64,000 bases of DNA from Atopsyche davidsoni (taxonomy: Eukaryota; Arthropoda; Insecta; Trichoptera; Hydrobiosidae), in assembly GCA_022113835.1 (NCBI GenBank), contig JAILWY010000002.1, positions 8,968,501 through 9,032,500 on the forward strand. Direction: 5' to 3'. The position numbers were made by a program, and so were the translations under genes. Of the stretch, positions 45,116 to 56,600 are shown piece by piece; the first letter of the stretch is position 1, and the number at the start of each line of letters is the position of its first letter. The notes beneath the pieces were generated by a model. That model did no database searches. It had not been told where the DNA came from and saw only the letters and a list, made by a program, of their open reading frames with translations.

Positions 45116-45490
45116 CAGCGAAACCACGATTTGACGGACCAATTGGGATGAGGGAATGTCCGTTAAATGCGAGAGTCCGTTGTATAAAAATAGGTTTATA
45201 ATAAATTTAAAAAGCACACTCTATCTATTTGGATATATATAAAAATATAAAACACGAATAAAATTGTGTTTAATTGTCTTCGAACACTCGTCGTGTTTGA
45301 TATCGACGCGCTCGCTTTCGGTAATCAAGGAATCAAGTTATAGAAGTTTGCTGTGTTTTTTTTATAATCGACTCTCGAAAATTACGAATAAAAAATTTAA
45401 AACGTTTTTATTATTTTTACATTTGACCGATTTTTGGCCGTTATATACGAAATACGTTAAACAGGGGTCCGTTATATTGAGGTTTTACTG
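45116..45490. mobile_element. pogo/Tigger-like MITE
   Basis: A 375-bp stretch bounded by TA dinucleotides (45114-45115 and 45491-45492). The right end, read inward on minus, is CAGTAAAACCTCAATATAAC then GGACCCC. The left end is CAGCGAAACC-ACGATTTGACGGACC. CAGTA(A/G)AACCTC...GGACC is characteristic of pogo/Tigger-type transposon ends, with TA as target. There is no transposase fragment. An internal GTCCGTTAAATGCGAGAGTCC-like repeat near the left end supports a subterminal motif. Confidence 0.65.
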
Positions 45491-48400
45491 TAGTTGTATT
45501 GCTTTTATACGTGTCCAAAATATTTGTAATTTTATTTATTTTTTATTTTTTATGGCTTGTTACATATTTTGCTGTAATAATTCTCATTCATCATTAGCAT
45601 CATCAATCGTATAATATAATGCTTTAACTGTGTTCAGTTCAAGTCTCATCGACCATCTCAGTGAGCATGTAGTTATACTGAGCCAGTGTTCATAGTTTTC
45701 TTTGGAAGAATAGTGTAGTGGGTTCCCGGGTCCTTCTACACCGCAGTTTTATGTCTGCGTATTCCAGCTGCCCAAAAGCATTAAACCAAATCACTCCAAG
45801 TCCACTACTCCATTACTGATTCTTTTCAAACGCTCAGGACACAGAATGGGAGCTATGCAAAAGCAAAAAAATGGGGAGAGTGGGAGGATTTTATCATTCT
45901 TGTGAAATATCACACTGCACTTTTATTTTCCATTGTTACAATGAAATATTTTTGGATTGTGGCTTTAATTCACCTCTTATTTTAAACTGTTTTAGTATCT
46001 GGTTCAGGTTCATAAAACTACATTTAAAATAGTGTTTTTTTTTTGTTTTAATAACATCTTTTCTGAATAGCTAAACAGGTAGTTTTTTTTATTAAATAAC
46101 TAAGCTAAATAATATATGCACAGCTGTAGACATATAGTACTGTATACCTGAAAAGTGGTTGTGAACAAAATATGCCGATTTTACACCTGCGACTTCGTGT
46201 TCTTGAAACTCTGTTTGTATTGTGCATATTTAAATTAAATTCTGAGTTGTTACGATCAAGCAAGAGGGCGGGGGAGCTTCATTGCGGAGAATTTTTAATT
46301 TGCAAGTGCCTCAAGCAACTGAGCACAACTTGCAGACTAACTTGTCAAACGACTCGTGTCAGACGCACGCCTCCTGCTGCATAACACGATACTATCAGCC
46401 GACTGGAGACCGGAAGTACTCGCCATCGTGGAGGCTGTTGGCGTCTACCGACTACCGACGCTCGCCGCTGGTTCATCTCTAAATCATATTTCGTTCAATC
46501 TGACAATCCATTTCAAAATGAACCATTCGTAAAATTATTATGTATATTTACAACTTTTTTCTAGTTATTTTAATATTATACAATCGTAGAACTATACGCT
46601 GACGTGATTGATGTTACCGCCCAGCTATTTACTAAAACTTCTCGATGATTTTCAAATCATTTATTTTCTATCTGACACTCCGTTTCCAAATAAATTACTC
46701 ATGAAATTTTTCATTGAATTTTATTACCAACTTCATTAACAGATTACTTTATTCACACATATTCGTATATCTATCAACTAACTGGAGACATCATCACATC
46801 GTCGTAATGGTCGTAAGCGTCTTGTGCAAAAGCAACTCCGTTGATTTTAATTGTATGTGTTAAACTTTATTACAAGAGATTGCAATTTTTTCAAAACTAA
46901 ATAATATTCCCGCAATTCATATCTATTATGCATAGTATTAATTTTGATGTTTATCTTATATTGTTTATCCAACGTAGAATATTCAAATCAGATAAACGTA
47001 TATTTAAATATAAATTACAAAGATGACACTATTGTATTATAGTCTCGTACATTTCTGCTAAGCAACAAAGTCTCGTACATGTTTGGCTTCAAAGCAAGCT
47101 TTGATAAAATATTTTCCTTTATAAATCAATCAATATTAATTTCAAAATAGAATCTGTTTTATTTTTTTGAAGTTCAAAGGTTATTTAGTCTGTCAGCTTT
47201 TTGCCTTAAAAATTAATTATCAAAATACGCAGAAAAAGAGAGAAAAAGAAGCACGCAAAAAATTATCGTAAAATAATTTCTTAATTTTTTTCTTCTTGCC
47301 GGCTTATCGTGTCGCGTAATCCGACTTTCTTTCTTCTCGTTGACGTTTCGGGCACTTTTGTGAGCCTCGTCTCCGCGGTGTGAATGATTGATTATGATTA
47401 GCGACGGTGATTAATATCAGTCGCCGCGAAGATGATGCTTGTAGCTGTCTGCGAAATGTCACTAGAACAAAGAATTTACATGCCACAAATTTACATAGTA
47501 ATGAAATTTTTACTTTACAACAAGGCACGTCGCAAATTTCACAAAAGTATTTTTGTATATTATGTGTTTTGCTGAATTTCATAATTTAAGAGGACGGTCA
47601 TAAAAAATGTCACGTTTAGAAACATATAGCAATTACACCTTATTTCTAAACAAAGAACCTTGTTCTCTTACATATTAGTATGGTAATAGACTCATTCTTT
47701 GACGATCTGACTTTAGATGTCACCCGGTCGTGTAATAAGAATAAATTGCACGAATAGAGATGTTTAGATCCATAGCGATACCTAGAAATATATCCGTGAA
47801 ATAGTTGTTGAGTACGTGGAATGCAAACTACAACTTTTTTTACGACCTGCCTCTTAATAAAACATCTCGGCCGAGAATATTAAAAAAAAAAAAAAACATA
47901 TTTATACAAACTGTTTCTATACTGCTAGTAAACGGATCAAGACTCATAAAATTAAAATTTCTTGCAACTTATTATTTTTACTACGAAATTCTTATTTTAT
48001 TACTTCCATATTTTGACTAGATGAATAGCTTTCAAACTCATTTAAGGATTTTTAGTAGTCGGAATTTTAAAACTTTAAAAATTCTCCTTTTAAAGTTTTA
48101 TGATATATGCCATGTTTTCCTATATTTAAACTTTGTAATTTACGAAACGAAGAAAGATTGTAAGTTATTGTTTATAATAACAAAGAAGTGGTTTTGATAT
48201 GCGTTAAATATAATTTCACGTTGTAATTTGACGTCATTTTTTTTTTTTTATAAGGTGTTTCTCAAAGTTAATCACATTTTGATTATATAAGCACTAGTCT
48301 CACCTGTATCTTGAAGAACCTTAATTTAGAAAAATTCCATAGCCCAGTCATCCGATGGGGCTGGACCGCGCTCCGAGAGCGACGAGATCTGCTCACAGCC

Positions 48401-49055
48401 GCTCCGGATTGAACTTGGCTCCGCGGGTCTATTTGAGGAGAAACAGAGGAATGGGAATATCTCTCACATCATCCATGCAATGCTATTGTTTATTCGAATT
48501 GTATCAAATCCCGCGGGGGAAATCGACAGCCGTGGCTCGACGCAAGACGTGCATGCACCACGCTCAAGGCTCTCTCAGAAACAACCCTCTCAACTTGGGG
48601 TGCGGGGTGGATAGCCAAGGAAAGGAAAGTCAAGTACTTCAAATGAAAATCATTCGTTTGGTTTTGGTAACGAGATTCATTGAATTTTTGGTTTTATAAA
48701 CAATTAAGATACAAAAAGTACAGTCATCCCCTGCACATGTGTTGTTATCTCCTACGCGCCGTACTTGTCCCGTGTAGCTGGGGAAGCTATGGATGATATA
48801 TTTTTATATATAAAAAAGATATTTAATCGATTGATGAAATATTATTAAGAATTCAACTCATTTGATTCAATGATTTTTGTGATTAATAAACATGCGTGGT
48901 TTTCAAATTTTCATGTTATATTAATAAATAATAATTTATATTTAATACGTAAAATATTATTCAAAAAACATTCTGATAGTTTTTTTGCGATTTTGCCACG
49001 TTTTTGTTTTTACTATCAATTTTTTTTATTGTCATTAGTTTTGTTTGTTAAGATA

Positions 49056-49135
49056 TGTTGACCAAACTAGTCACAATAAAAACAAAAAATGGAAAAACGT
49101 GGAAACATGGCAAAAATATTTTTTATCATAATAAA
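49056..49135 (+). mobile_element. HHR-B fragment
   Basis: TTGACCAAACTAGTCAC corresponds to the TTGGCGAAACCGGTCAC segment of HHR-B (stem II 3' strand, GAAAC, cleavage triplet). ATAAAAACAAAAAATGGAAA, as downstream in HHR-B, follows. The core and the first strand of stem II are missing. It lies immediately before an HHR-A copy. Confidence 0.55.
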
Positions 49136-49290
49136 AGTTTAGTTATCATCTGATGATGACCTAGTCTATTTGGTCGAAACTAGTCATGCAAAATATATAA
49201 TAAACTCAAAGTGAAGACAGAATACAAAGTTACTTTTATCATTATAATAATGAATCTTCACCGATCAAATGCCTTGTCCCTCAACAAGAA
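49136..49290 (+). mobile_element. HHR-A repeat, single-sided copy
   Basis: A plus-strand copy with hammerhead motif, AAACTCAAAGTGAAGACAG block, TTTTATCATTATAATAATG block and the complete 3' end CAAATGCCTTGTCCCTCAAC. The 5' boundary meets the HHR-B fragment. No target duplication was established. Confidence 0.78.
49147..49189 (+). ncRNA. Hammerhead-ribozyme-like motif, HHR-A copy 6
   Basis: CTGATGA (49150-49156), stem II GACC/GGTC (49158-49161 with 49172-49175), GAAAC (49176-49180), TA, cleavage triplet GTC (49183-49185), ATGC (49186-49189). The 5' stem I strand reads TCAT, so only three pairs remain. The catalytic core is intact. Confidence 0.68.
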
Positions 49291-49349
49291 AAATTTTTAA
49301 AAAAAAAAAATACAAAATGAAAGTCAACCAACCACTGTACGTGAAAAAT

Positions 49350-49352
<3 letters not shown>

Positions 49353-49391
<39 letters not shown>
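49353..49391. repeat. (AT)n microsatellite
   Basis: Alternating AT run shortly after an HHR-A 3' end. Confidence 0.95.
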
Positions 49392-49393
<2 letters not shown>

Positions 49394-51113
49394 ACAATAC
49401 TGACAACTGAACTATGAGCAGACTTTTGTAAACACATCAAAAAAATCAAAAATATTAAATATGTATAAACAATCATGACGTTTTGTTGAATTATTGAAAA
49501 TACATCAATACACGATTATTAAAAATACATCAAAAATTATAAATTCTCCATCACTAATAAAGCTCGCAAGTGATTCGTTTCTTTGCTTGTAGCGCGACCG
49601 CGCGATATGAAGCGAAATGAAATTCAAAAATAAAATAAAAAACGACTGCTTTTGATCTTTGGTTTGTATTTGTTATTTTATAACGATTAATAGAATCGGC
49701 AGAGCGTGAATGCCCTATTTTATATTTAACGATTTTATATCGTTACACAAAGACGTCGGCAAACAAGAAACCTTACATCAAAGTATTCGTAAATATAAAA
49801 ACAATCCTCAGAAGTATTATTTTTATTAAAAATTTTATTTTATTATTTCTGTAGTTAATTTATTTTACTGCACGATTTACACGAATAAATGTGTGTGGGC
49901 TCATAAAAAAAATTAAAAATTTCATATTTGTCACGATGCGCGATTAATATAAATAGAATTTCAAATTCGATCGTAATGTAATAATAAAAATGTTCGTAAA
50001 GCCCTTATAATTGCTTTTGTTTTGCAATAATACGCGAACGTTGAAATATTACATTTTCGGTAAATTTGATACAACACAATCACCAAATTGCGGCCTGGAC
50101 ATTCCGCGTACGAACCCGCCCGTCGTGTAATTAAATTTGAAAACCATGCGAAATATAAAACGAGTTATTTTCATGCACTGGAGTTTTCCGCACAATTTCC
50201 GGCCGACTGTCGCCCGACGGATGCACAAATTGGTTATGCACAGTCGCACTCGAGCACTGCCGCTTTACCGCGCCCTACCGCCTTCTGCCATATACAGCCA
50301 TACCCACATCCTAAAAACACACAACAAAACCTATACCCCATTAATTCAATCTACAATAACTTAACTTAACTTATAGTAAGTAAACAAAACTGACATGGTC
50401 TTTTTGTTAAAAATATTTTATATTAAAATTAGATTATAAAATTACTGTGTACTTGTACAAAGTACTCGAAATATTTTGGCGAATCTCGGCACACGCTTTA
50501 ACAGTTTCGAAAAAAATTCACAAAATGGTTGCAATACATAATTGATTTTACTGGCGCCGGTGCGGCCCTGGAAGGCAATGGCGGCGAGGAACAATATCGC
50601 GGCGCGGACATTTGATTTAATTTTAAACGGGCATCTATGGGGGAAAAAATAATTGAGCGATTGGCTGTGGAGAATTTCGCTGTCAAAAATACCTCTGCAC
50701 GGCAACGGAAATGTCTGAATTTATTGCATTTAACTTGACCCGCAATAATATCGTATGAACGATTTTCGATTTGGCTAAAAGCACTTAATGCGTCACTGTA
50801 GATTGCAAATGGCTATCTCAAAATTATTTAATCGGCGTATTTTAAGCATTTACAAAAATAGACCTTTTGTTGAATTGGTCATTTACACTGAACATTTTTT
50901 AAATGTTCAATTTGATTTACGTAGAGCATTTTATCAGTATGTAAAAATACGTACTTTGAAGTATTTATATATAAATTGCGTCATATACAATGTTTGTGCC
51001 AAAGATTCTAGCGAAAATTGTATAGTAACATATACTACATGTATAATAGTTAAAAAATACTTTTTTTAATTATTAAATCAGAAGATGATATTTAGTAAAG
51101 GAATATTCGAGAT

Positions 51114-51341
51114 AGTACAAGACTATATTATTGATTTTTGTGAAGACCGTCTCACAGGAAGTACGATTTTGCCTATACAGGTTTTATTGATTGATAATGA
51201 TTAAGTATATTTTTTGAAATAATACTCCGGCCATGTAAGCTTGGGGATGTGGGTTCAAATCCCACACAAATCACGATGAGTTTCTTTAATCAATTTTCAA
51301 TATTTTAAAAAATGCACTTAATCATTAACAGTACAAGACTA
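51114..51341. repeat. 12-bp target-site duplication around a tRNA-like foldback
   Basis: AGTACAAGACTA occurs at 51114-51125 and 51330-51341. Confidence 0.87.
51126..51329. mobile_element. tRNA-like repeat, foldback insertion
   Basis: A 204-bp insertion with a 12-bp target duplication. The left arm is the minus-strand CTTCACAAAAATCAATAATA-type tail (TATTATTGATTTTTGTGAAG on +) and body. At about 51226 it switches to a plus-strand copy starting inside the tRNA-like domain (GTGGGTTCAAATCCCAC) and ending in the body (AATGCACTTAATCATTA). Confidence 0.83.
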
Positions 51342-51577
51342 CTTTGCCATGTTTGAAAAATGTGGTCATCTTCCCGAAATTGCAGTTTACCTGATATTTC
51401 CGGTTTTTTTTCAGCAAAAGTACAGGAGTCCCTGATTTTAGGAGATGAAGCCATCGTCAAATATCTACAATTAAAAAGTGGCAACACTGGTTACTTCATT
51501 TCGAAAACCTTAAAGAATTTTTTTTTAAATCGATGTAATGGTTAATAAACTTAAAGGGTTGTTTCTTTCTGTTTCAG

Positions 51578-51751
51578 CCAAGCCGTCTCCTCTGAGGAAC
51601 TGCACCCTGCGTGGAGCCACGAATGCCAGCGACGCACTGGAGGTGCGCTGCGTGGCTGGCCATGACGGGGGCCTGCCCCAGAGCTTCGTGCTCGAGGCTG
51701 TGGACGCTCGCACCAAGCGCCGACGGCTCAACCTCACCTCCCCCTCCTCAG
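51578..51751 (+). CDS. Sidestep-family protein, exon for first half of the FN3-like domain
   Basis: This exon has 57 whole codons with split codons at both ends (phase 1 throughout). It follows TTTCTGTTTCAG and precedes GTAGCA. The peptide starts KPSPLRNCTLRGA. The P-S-P-L-x-N-C-T-L motif opens the membrane-proximal fibronectin-III-like region in Sidestep proteins. It continues with LEVRCVAGHDGGLPQSFVLE, where the D-G-G-L-P-Q-x-F-x-L-E segment is a family hallmark, and a basic stretch RTKRRR. Two N-x-T/S sites (NCT, NAS) could be glycosylated extracellularly, as could NLT near the end. The long preceding intron (10.7 kb) marks the boundary between the Ig array and the FN3 region. Confidence 0.93.
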
Positions 51752-51902
51752 GTAGCACCCAACCCAAGCACCTTTTTTTCCCTCATACCTAGGTACGCTC
51801 TCGAGCACTGCTCTCGGTTACAGGACCCTCTCTTTTGAACTTCTTCACAGCCTCAAAAATTAAAACACATTGAAAAATAAAAAGCCCAAGCACCTAACCT
51901 AA

Positions 51903-51918
51903 CCCCCCCCCCCCCCCC
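51903..51918. repeat. C16 homopolymer
   Basis: A run of 16 C, an unstable tract about 150 bp into the intron. Confidence 0.95.
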
Positions 51919-52002
51919 TCTAACATCCACGGCTTCCCATCATCACCTGAAATCATTTTGCACCCAATGATACTTCAATAAATCTGTATATACCTATGAT
52001 TG

Positions 52003-52178
52003 ATACATCTATTGTATTATTACTAATATGATTAGGCACATTAGTTCATACATAGAAGATGATTAAAGAAACTCTCAGAAAAATATCATCGTGATTTGTG
52101 TGGGATGTACCCGTAATGGGTAATAAATACGCATCTGATTGACGTCCAATCCAAAAAATAGACATACATCTATTGTAT
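52003..52178. repeat. 15-bp target-site duplication around a tRNA-like foldback
   Basis: ATACATCTATTGTAT occurs at 52003-52017 and 52164-52178 with no mismatch, which suggests a recent insertion. Confidence 0.9.
52018..52163. mobile_element. tRNA-like repeat, short foldback insertion
   Basis: A 146-bp insertion with a perfect 15-bp target duplication. The left arm is a minus-strand copy ending inside the T-arm region (GATTTGTGTGGGATG on +). It is joined to the plus-strand tail CCCGTAATGGGTAATAAATACG, which ends AAAAATAGAC. Both outward ends are tails, and the join is within a few bases of a GTAC-type sequence. Confidence 0.88.
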
Positions 52179-53338
52179 CGCATACTAGTTTGACCATGCT
52201 TCATTATCATTATAGAATCCAAACCAACGTAAATCATTTAATCACTCAGTACTTGTTGCTAAAAGCTCTTTGTTTAATTCAATCAGTTTCACTTCCATGT
52301 TTGTGAAATGTAGAATTTTATAGTCTGGACACATAATATATTTTATTTGAGTACATTTTCATACTTCGCTTCAAGTTTAAAAACATCCCATACTAAATGC
52401 GATCAATAAAAAACTCTACCTTTAAAAAGGACGTAAAAAATTACTAGTAATAAAAATTAAAGTTTCCTTTTTTAAAGCTCTTTTTTAAATAAATTGTCAT
52501 TAAATACGAGATATCCTTTACTTAATTCCTTTCGGAAGCCTGTAAGTAGGCAATTTAGTTGTAAGAATTTCCTGAACCGGAAGATATTATTTAAAACAGC
52601 ACAGATACGTCTTTATATAATCTCCTATTCCACTTCATTTCTCCCGAAAATTCCTCTTTGCGAAACTCCGTCTATTGATCAAGCTCAGTTACTCGATAAA
52701 AATTGAAGCCCCCTCCGATATCTCATATTCCTAAAACGTTAAGGTTATTCATATATAACTGTTGAATGCGGAAAAAAACGATTTTAATATTTGCCCCGAA
52801 AATTCCTTTGACTTTTCCAATTTCGTTTTCAACAACAAAATACAAAGTACGGGCGCGCGTTTTCACTTGTCATTCACAAAAATGCTAAAGACATCGTCGT
52901 TAAACAAATCCATTGAATGTAAAATGGGGGAAATCACGTTACATATTAATAAACGGGGGGCGAGGGAAGTCGCCTGTCGCCATGGCTACCGGGGGTGGCA
53001 TCCCTTTTACTGGCGGCGTGTTTAGGAAACAAAAGGGAAAAATGGTTTCAGTTTTTCATCTTGAAACCAATCATCGGCGCGGTGGGGGGTGGCTCTCTCG
53101 AATATTTGTGTGTGGAAGCCCTCGCCGACGCCCTCCCTTACCTGGAGACATTCCTCGGTGCTCCGCAGGCACATTGTTTGCTTCCAAACAAAGGATCTAC
53201 GCTTTGCAAAGATATCTCAGATACGGAGAATTTAGCTTAAGAAAATTATACTACGTTTTTTTTTTATGGAATACCCATTTACTCTGTGAGACAAGCCCAT
53301 CTACATAAATGAACTACACACTTATTTCGAACTATCGG

Positions 53339-53362
53339 AAAAAAAAAAAAAAAAAAAAAAAA
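53339..53362. repeat. A24 homopolymer
   Basis: A run of 24 A between the GC-rich intronic stretch and the exon at 53495. It could be a retrotransposed tail or simple slippage; no target duplication was recognised. Confidence 0.9.
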
Positions 53363-53494
53363 TTTCCGGCTATGTTGTTTTTGCTTTTTTCAGTCAAACA
53401 ATCCAGCCACTCGTGTGTATGGAGTATAGCAAATTTAGCATGGACTTCGTGAATGAATTAGGGGATCTTTGCAATTCGGTTTGATCGGTTTCAG

Positions 53495-53659
53495 AGCATG
53501 CGGTGTTCCGGGTGGAGCTGACGGAGCTGTGGCCGCTGGACGGGGACGGCACCGGGCCCAGCGTGCTGAACATCGTCCTGTACGCGCGCAACCAGAAAGG
53601 AGTCTCAGACCCAGTCGTGCTCGAGAACATCGCCTTCAATGACGCCGAGAGAAGGACGG
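53495..53659 (+). CDS. Sidestep-family protein, exon for second half of the FN3-like domain
   Basis: This exon has 54 whole codons with split codons at both ends. Leading AG completes a Glu codon with the last G of the previous exon. It follows TCGGTTTCAG and precedes GTAAGT. The peptide HAVFRVELTELWPLDGDG is followed by LNIVLYARNQKGVSDPVVLE, matching the F-x-V...L-x-I-x-x-Y-A-x-N-x-K-G-x-S-x-P-V end of the FN3-like domain. NIAFNDAERRT closes the exon; A-F-x-D-A-E-x-R-T is the segment just before the transmembrane helix in Sidestep proteins. The next exon should encode the helix and cytoplasmic tail but is not seen in the remaining 10.3 kb. The minus-strand open frame 53394-53639 is its shadow. 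Confidence 0.93.
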
Positions 53660-56600
53660 GTAAGTCGAGATCCGCACTTTAATTTCATGATATCCGTTGT
53701 TGGAAACAATCGATCACACGTACACATACATCGATCGAAGTATGTAAAACTGAAAAACGAATTAATTTTGTATGCTTCTTTTTTTAAGAATTAAAATTTG
53801 TTTATGTCGAGTATATTCTTGAAGTCTTCGCCTGATACATAGGATTTAAGAATTATTATTTTGAAAATTATAACTGTTTAATTATCGTCCTTTCGCAAAA
53901 ATATCAGATAGACTTTCACATAGCTTTCTCCTCACTTTTACCAACGCAAAAATATCAGAGACACTTTCACATCAAAACAGTAGAAATCTTATTTTTTCCA
54001 AAAGTAAACGTCTGTTATTCGACGGCGTGTCATGTCACGTACGCATCCCCCATGCTAATACATTCAAATTTACCCTTGCACCAGCAGTAAAACAGAGACC
54101 CGGGGCGGTTAAGAGTCGCTCCGTCATTTTGAGTGTGTCTTTATGGGCTGCGGGGCCTCTGACGCAGCTCCGAGAGGACATCGTCCCGAGGATAATGAGG
54201 TCTGGTCAGGTGACCCGCCCGTCTGGCGCATCCCCCGCCCCCCTAATGAGGAAGGGTTTTCTATCAGCTCGTCTGACGTCCAACTAAAACCTCATCAATT
54301 TGTGATTCTATAGTCTACTAAAGGAAGATTTTAATATTTATGCGTAAATAAAAATAAAGTATGTCTCGTTTTATAAAACGTGTTGTTACATTACACAAAA
54401 TACATGATGCAAAACACGTATTCGGATGCACAACTTTTGCTTGCAAATAATTAGAGCACATTTTAAATTAAACTGTCATTATTTTATAGTTTGTTTTATA
54501 ATTGAATATAAAATATAACAAGAATGATCAGTTGCTAAGCAAACCGTCTCGCAGTCAAGTGGTTAACATTGTTGCGGGTTTTCTGTGATCTCCCGGTTTA
54601 CATCAAGGCGTAGATAAAACCCGAGCACAATCGCTTTTGTCTACAGTCAGTTCGATTCGTCTGTTCGCCTGCCTCTTTCGCTTCCGACCTCTTACTGTTA
54701 TAGTGTAGTGTGGTTTAGAGACATTTTATTTACATTAAATAAACATGGATACATTCGCACCGTTGAGTAAAAACAATTTATACAAAATACACCAAAATCT
54801 GATATTGGATATTTAAAAAAAAAAAATTGTTTTATTTACAACTTAAAGTAACATTTAATTATTTCATAAAATTGTGGATTATTTTTAAAGTATTAATCAT
54901 TTATTTCATTCAAAACAATTTACTATCTTTTATTACCATCGGTCAAAGTTTTGTTTATAAAAGTATTGTTATTACATTTATTAGGCCTTTTCTTGTTCGT
55001 TGTAAAATTACCTTTTTTTCACTTTTTTTAGTAACTACATGCTAGAGAATCATCTACCACCAGTCAAATACAATTAACATTTTCAAGGTGAGAACTAATT
55101 GGCAAACTTTCAGTAAAAGGTTGTCTCAGCCATTGTATTAACCGACCGGTCATTTATTAGCAACGATGAAACTTTGTAGTTACTAAATAATTTTTAAAAA
55201 ATATACATTACGCGAACAAAGCGGCAATTTAGATATAATCAAAAGACCTTGTTTGTTGTTAAAGAAGCGTTGAAAATCTGTTTAAAAGTATCGCTTTATA
55301 TTCTCTCCATTATCCGAAGTAACTTCGGCAAATTCTTGTATATGAGACGCGTGAACTTTTCAGCGCCGCCAAGACTGTAGATGGAGAATGTTAAAAATTA
55401 AGTTTGTTCATAATGGCAGAGGCGGGGGCAGGTAAACACGGGTGTAGTCATCTTCAGAAGTTTATCCTTCCGTACGTAATTAAAACTTGGTGACACGGAG
55501 GCGCTTGTTCTTGCCACCATCCAAAGAAAACAAAAATATGCATATGCCTTTTCTTATCTACAATATTACTTTAAACTTCACAGACACGCTGTAAATTTTC
55601 AGGACCCACGGTCGCTCTGGTAGTTTGTCGTAAATATTAAAAATTATATATGAATAATTAAACTTATGAAAATATTCAGTAACCAGGTATGTTTTCAACT
55701 TCAATCTGTTTATGCTAAATTATAGTTAATTTATAAATCTAAAAGTTTTTAGTGTGAGCTGAATTCAAACTCCACCTCTATCTTGAAAAATGACAGGTTT
55801 TTAAAAAAAAAAAAAAAAAACAAAAGTGAAAGTTTATATGATGTTATAGTTTAAATTCGTACCAGTTGAATATAAATATTAATCACTTGTGAGCATTTAA
55901 AAGTTACTTGCATTGGAAGGCTAATATTTTTTTAATAATATTTATAGATAAACATAGATTATTTACCACATTTCAATCTTCGCCGTGTTCGAAGATATCG
56001 AATCGCGATAAAATTTCAAGCCGGGACATTAAAATTTTATTAACTTTCAAAGAAACTTCATACAGTAGCATACAAAACAGCAGCCGAGAAAACAAGCACG
56101 GCCTTCCAGCAAATATTGCAACTCTCTAAATACATCTCTTACTTGACTGAGTATTTACTTTGTAAACACACAGCTGCGTTATTGCCTGCAAACTCCTCGC
56201 AGATTTAAGGGACGACAGGAAAACCAATTACGCTGGCTATTGTACTCGGAAAAAATTGAGTCTTTACAATTCTCGTCCCCTAATATGAATTACATATAAA
56301 TTAAACTCTCGTATTCAACCGTTTTGGAGATCTAAGAAACTTTGATTGTTTGAGACTTTGAGACTTTATTGGAATGCGAAATATTTTTTTTTATATTCCA
56401 CACAAAGATTTGCAACAGTCTTATGCTATGTTTTTCTGTGTTATCAGTGTAAAATATTTAAAATTAACATATCAATGCAGAATATTTTAATATTTATGTA
56501 CTATTTTTTTTTCTCAAGAATTGGCCTTTTGATACTCATGCTATAATCAATATAAAAAAATTAATTAATGATTTTTATTACACAATAAGATATTAAACGA

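Larger units (their letters stand above)
40897..51577 (+). other. Large intron between Ig and FN3 exons (10,681 bp)
   Basis: A phase-1 intron bounded by GTCAGT and TCTGTTTCAG. It contains a pogo-like MITE, HHR-B and HHR-A copies, an (AT)n run, a tRNA-like foldback and GC-rich patches at about 44570-45070, 48350-48620 and 50080-50330. No additional exon was recognised. Confidence 0.82.
51752..53494 (+). other. Intron within the FN3-like domain (1,743 bp)
   Basis: A phase-1 intron with donor GTAGCA and acceptor CGGTTTCAG. It contains a C16 run, a recent tRNA-like foldback, a GC-rich stretch at about 52920-53200 (with a 131-codon open frame lacking any recognisable domain) and an A24 run 132 bp before the acceptor. 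Confidence 0.85.

Noticed and set aside
52913..53308. 131-codon frame in the intron before the last exon
   Set aside because: It lies in a GC-rich intronic stretch, has no recognisable domain, and has overlapping frames in other registers.
53394..53639. 81-codon minus-strand frame
   Set aside because: It is the complement of the FN3-domain exon at 53495-53659.
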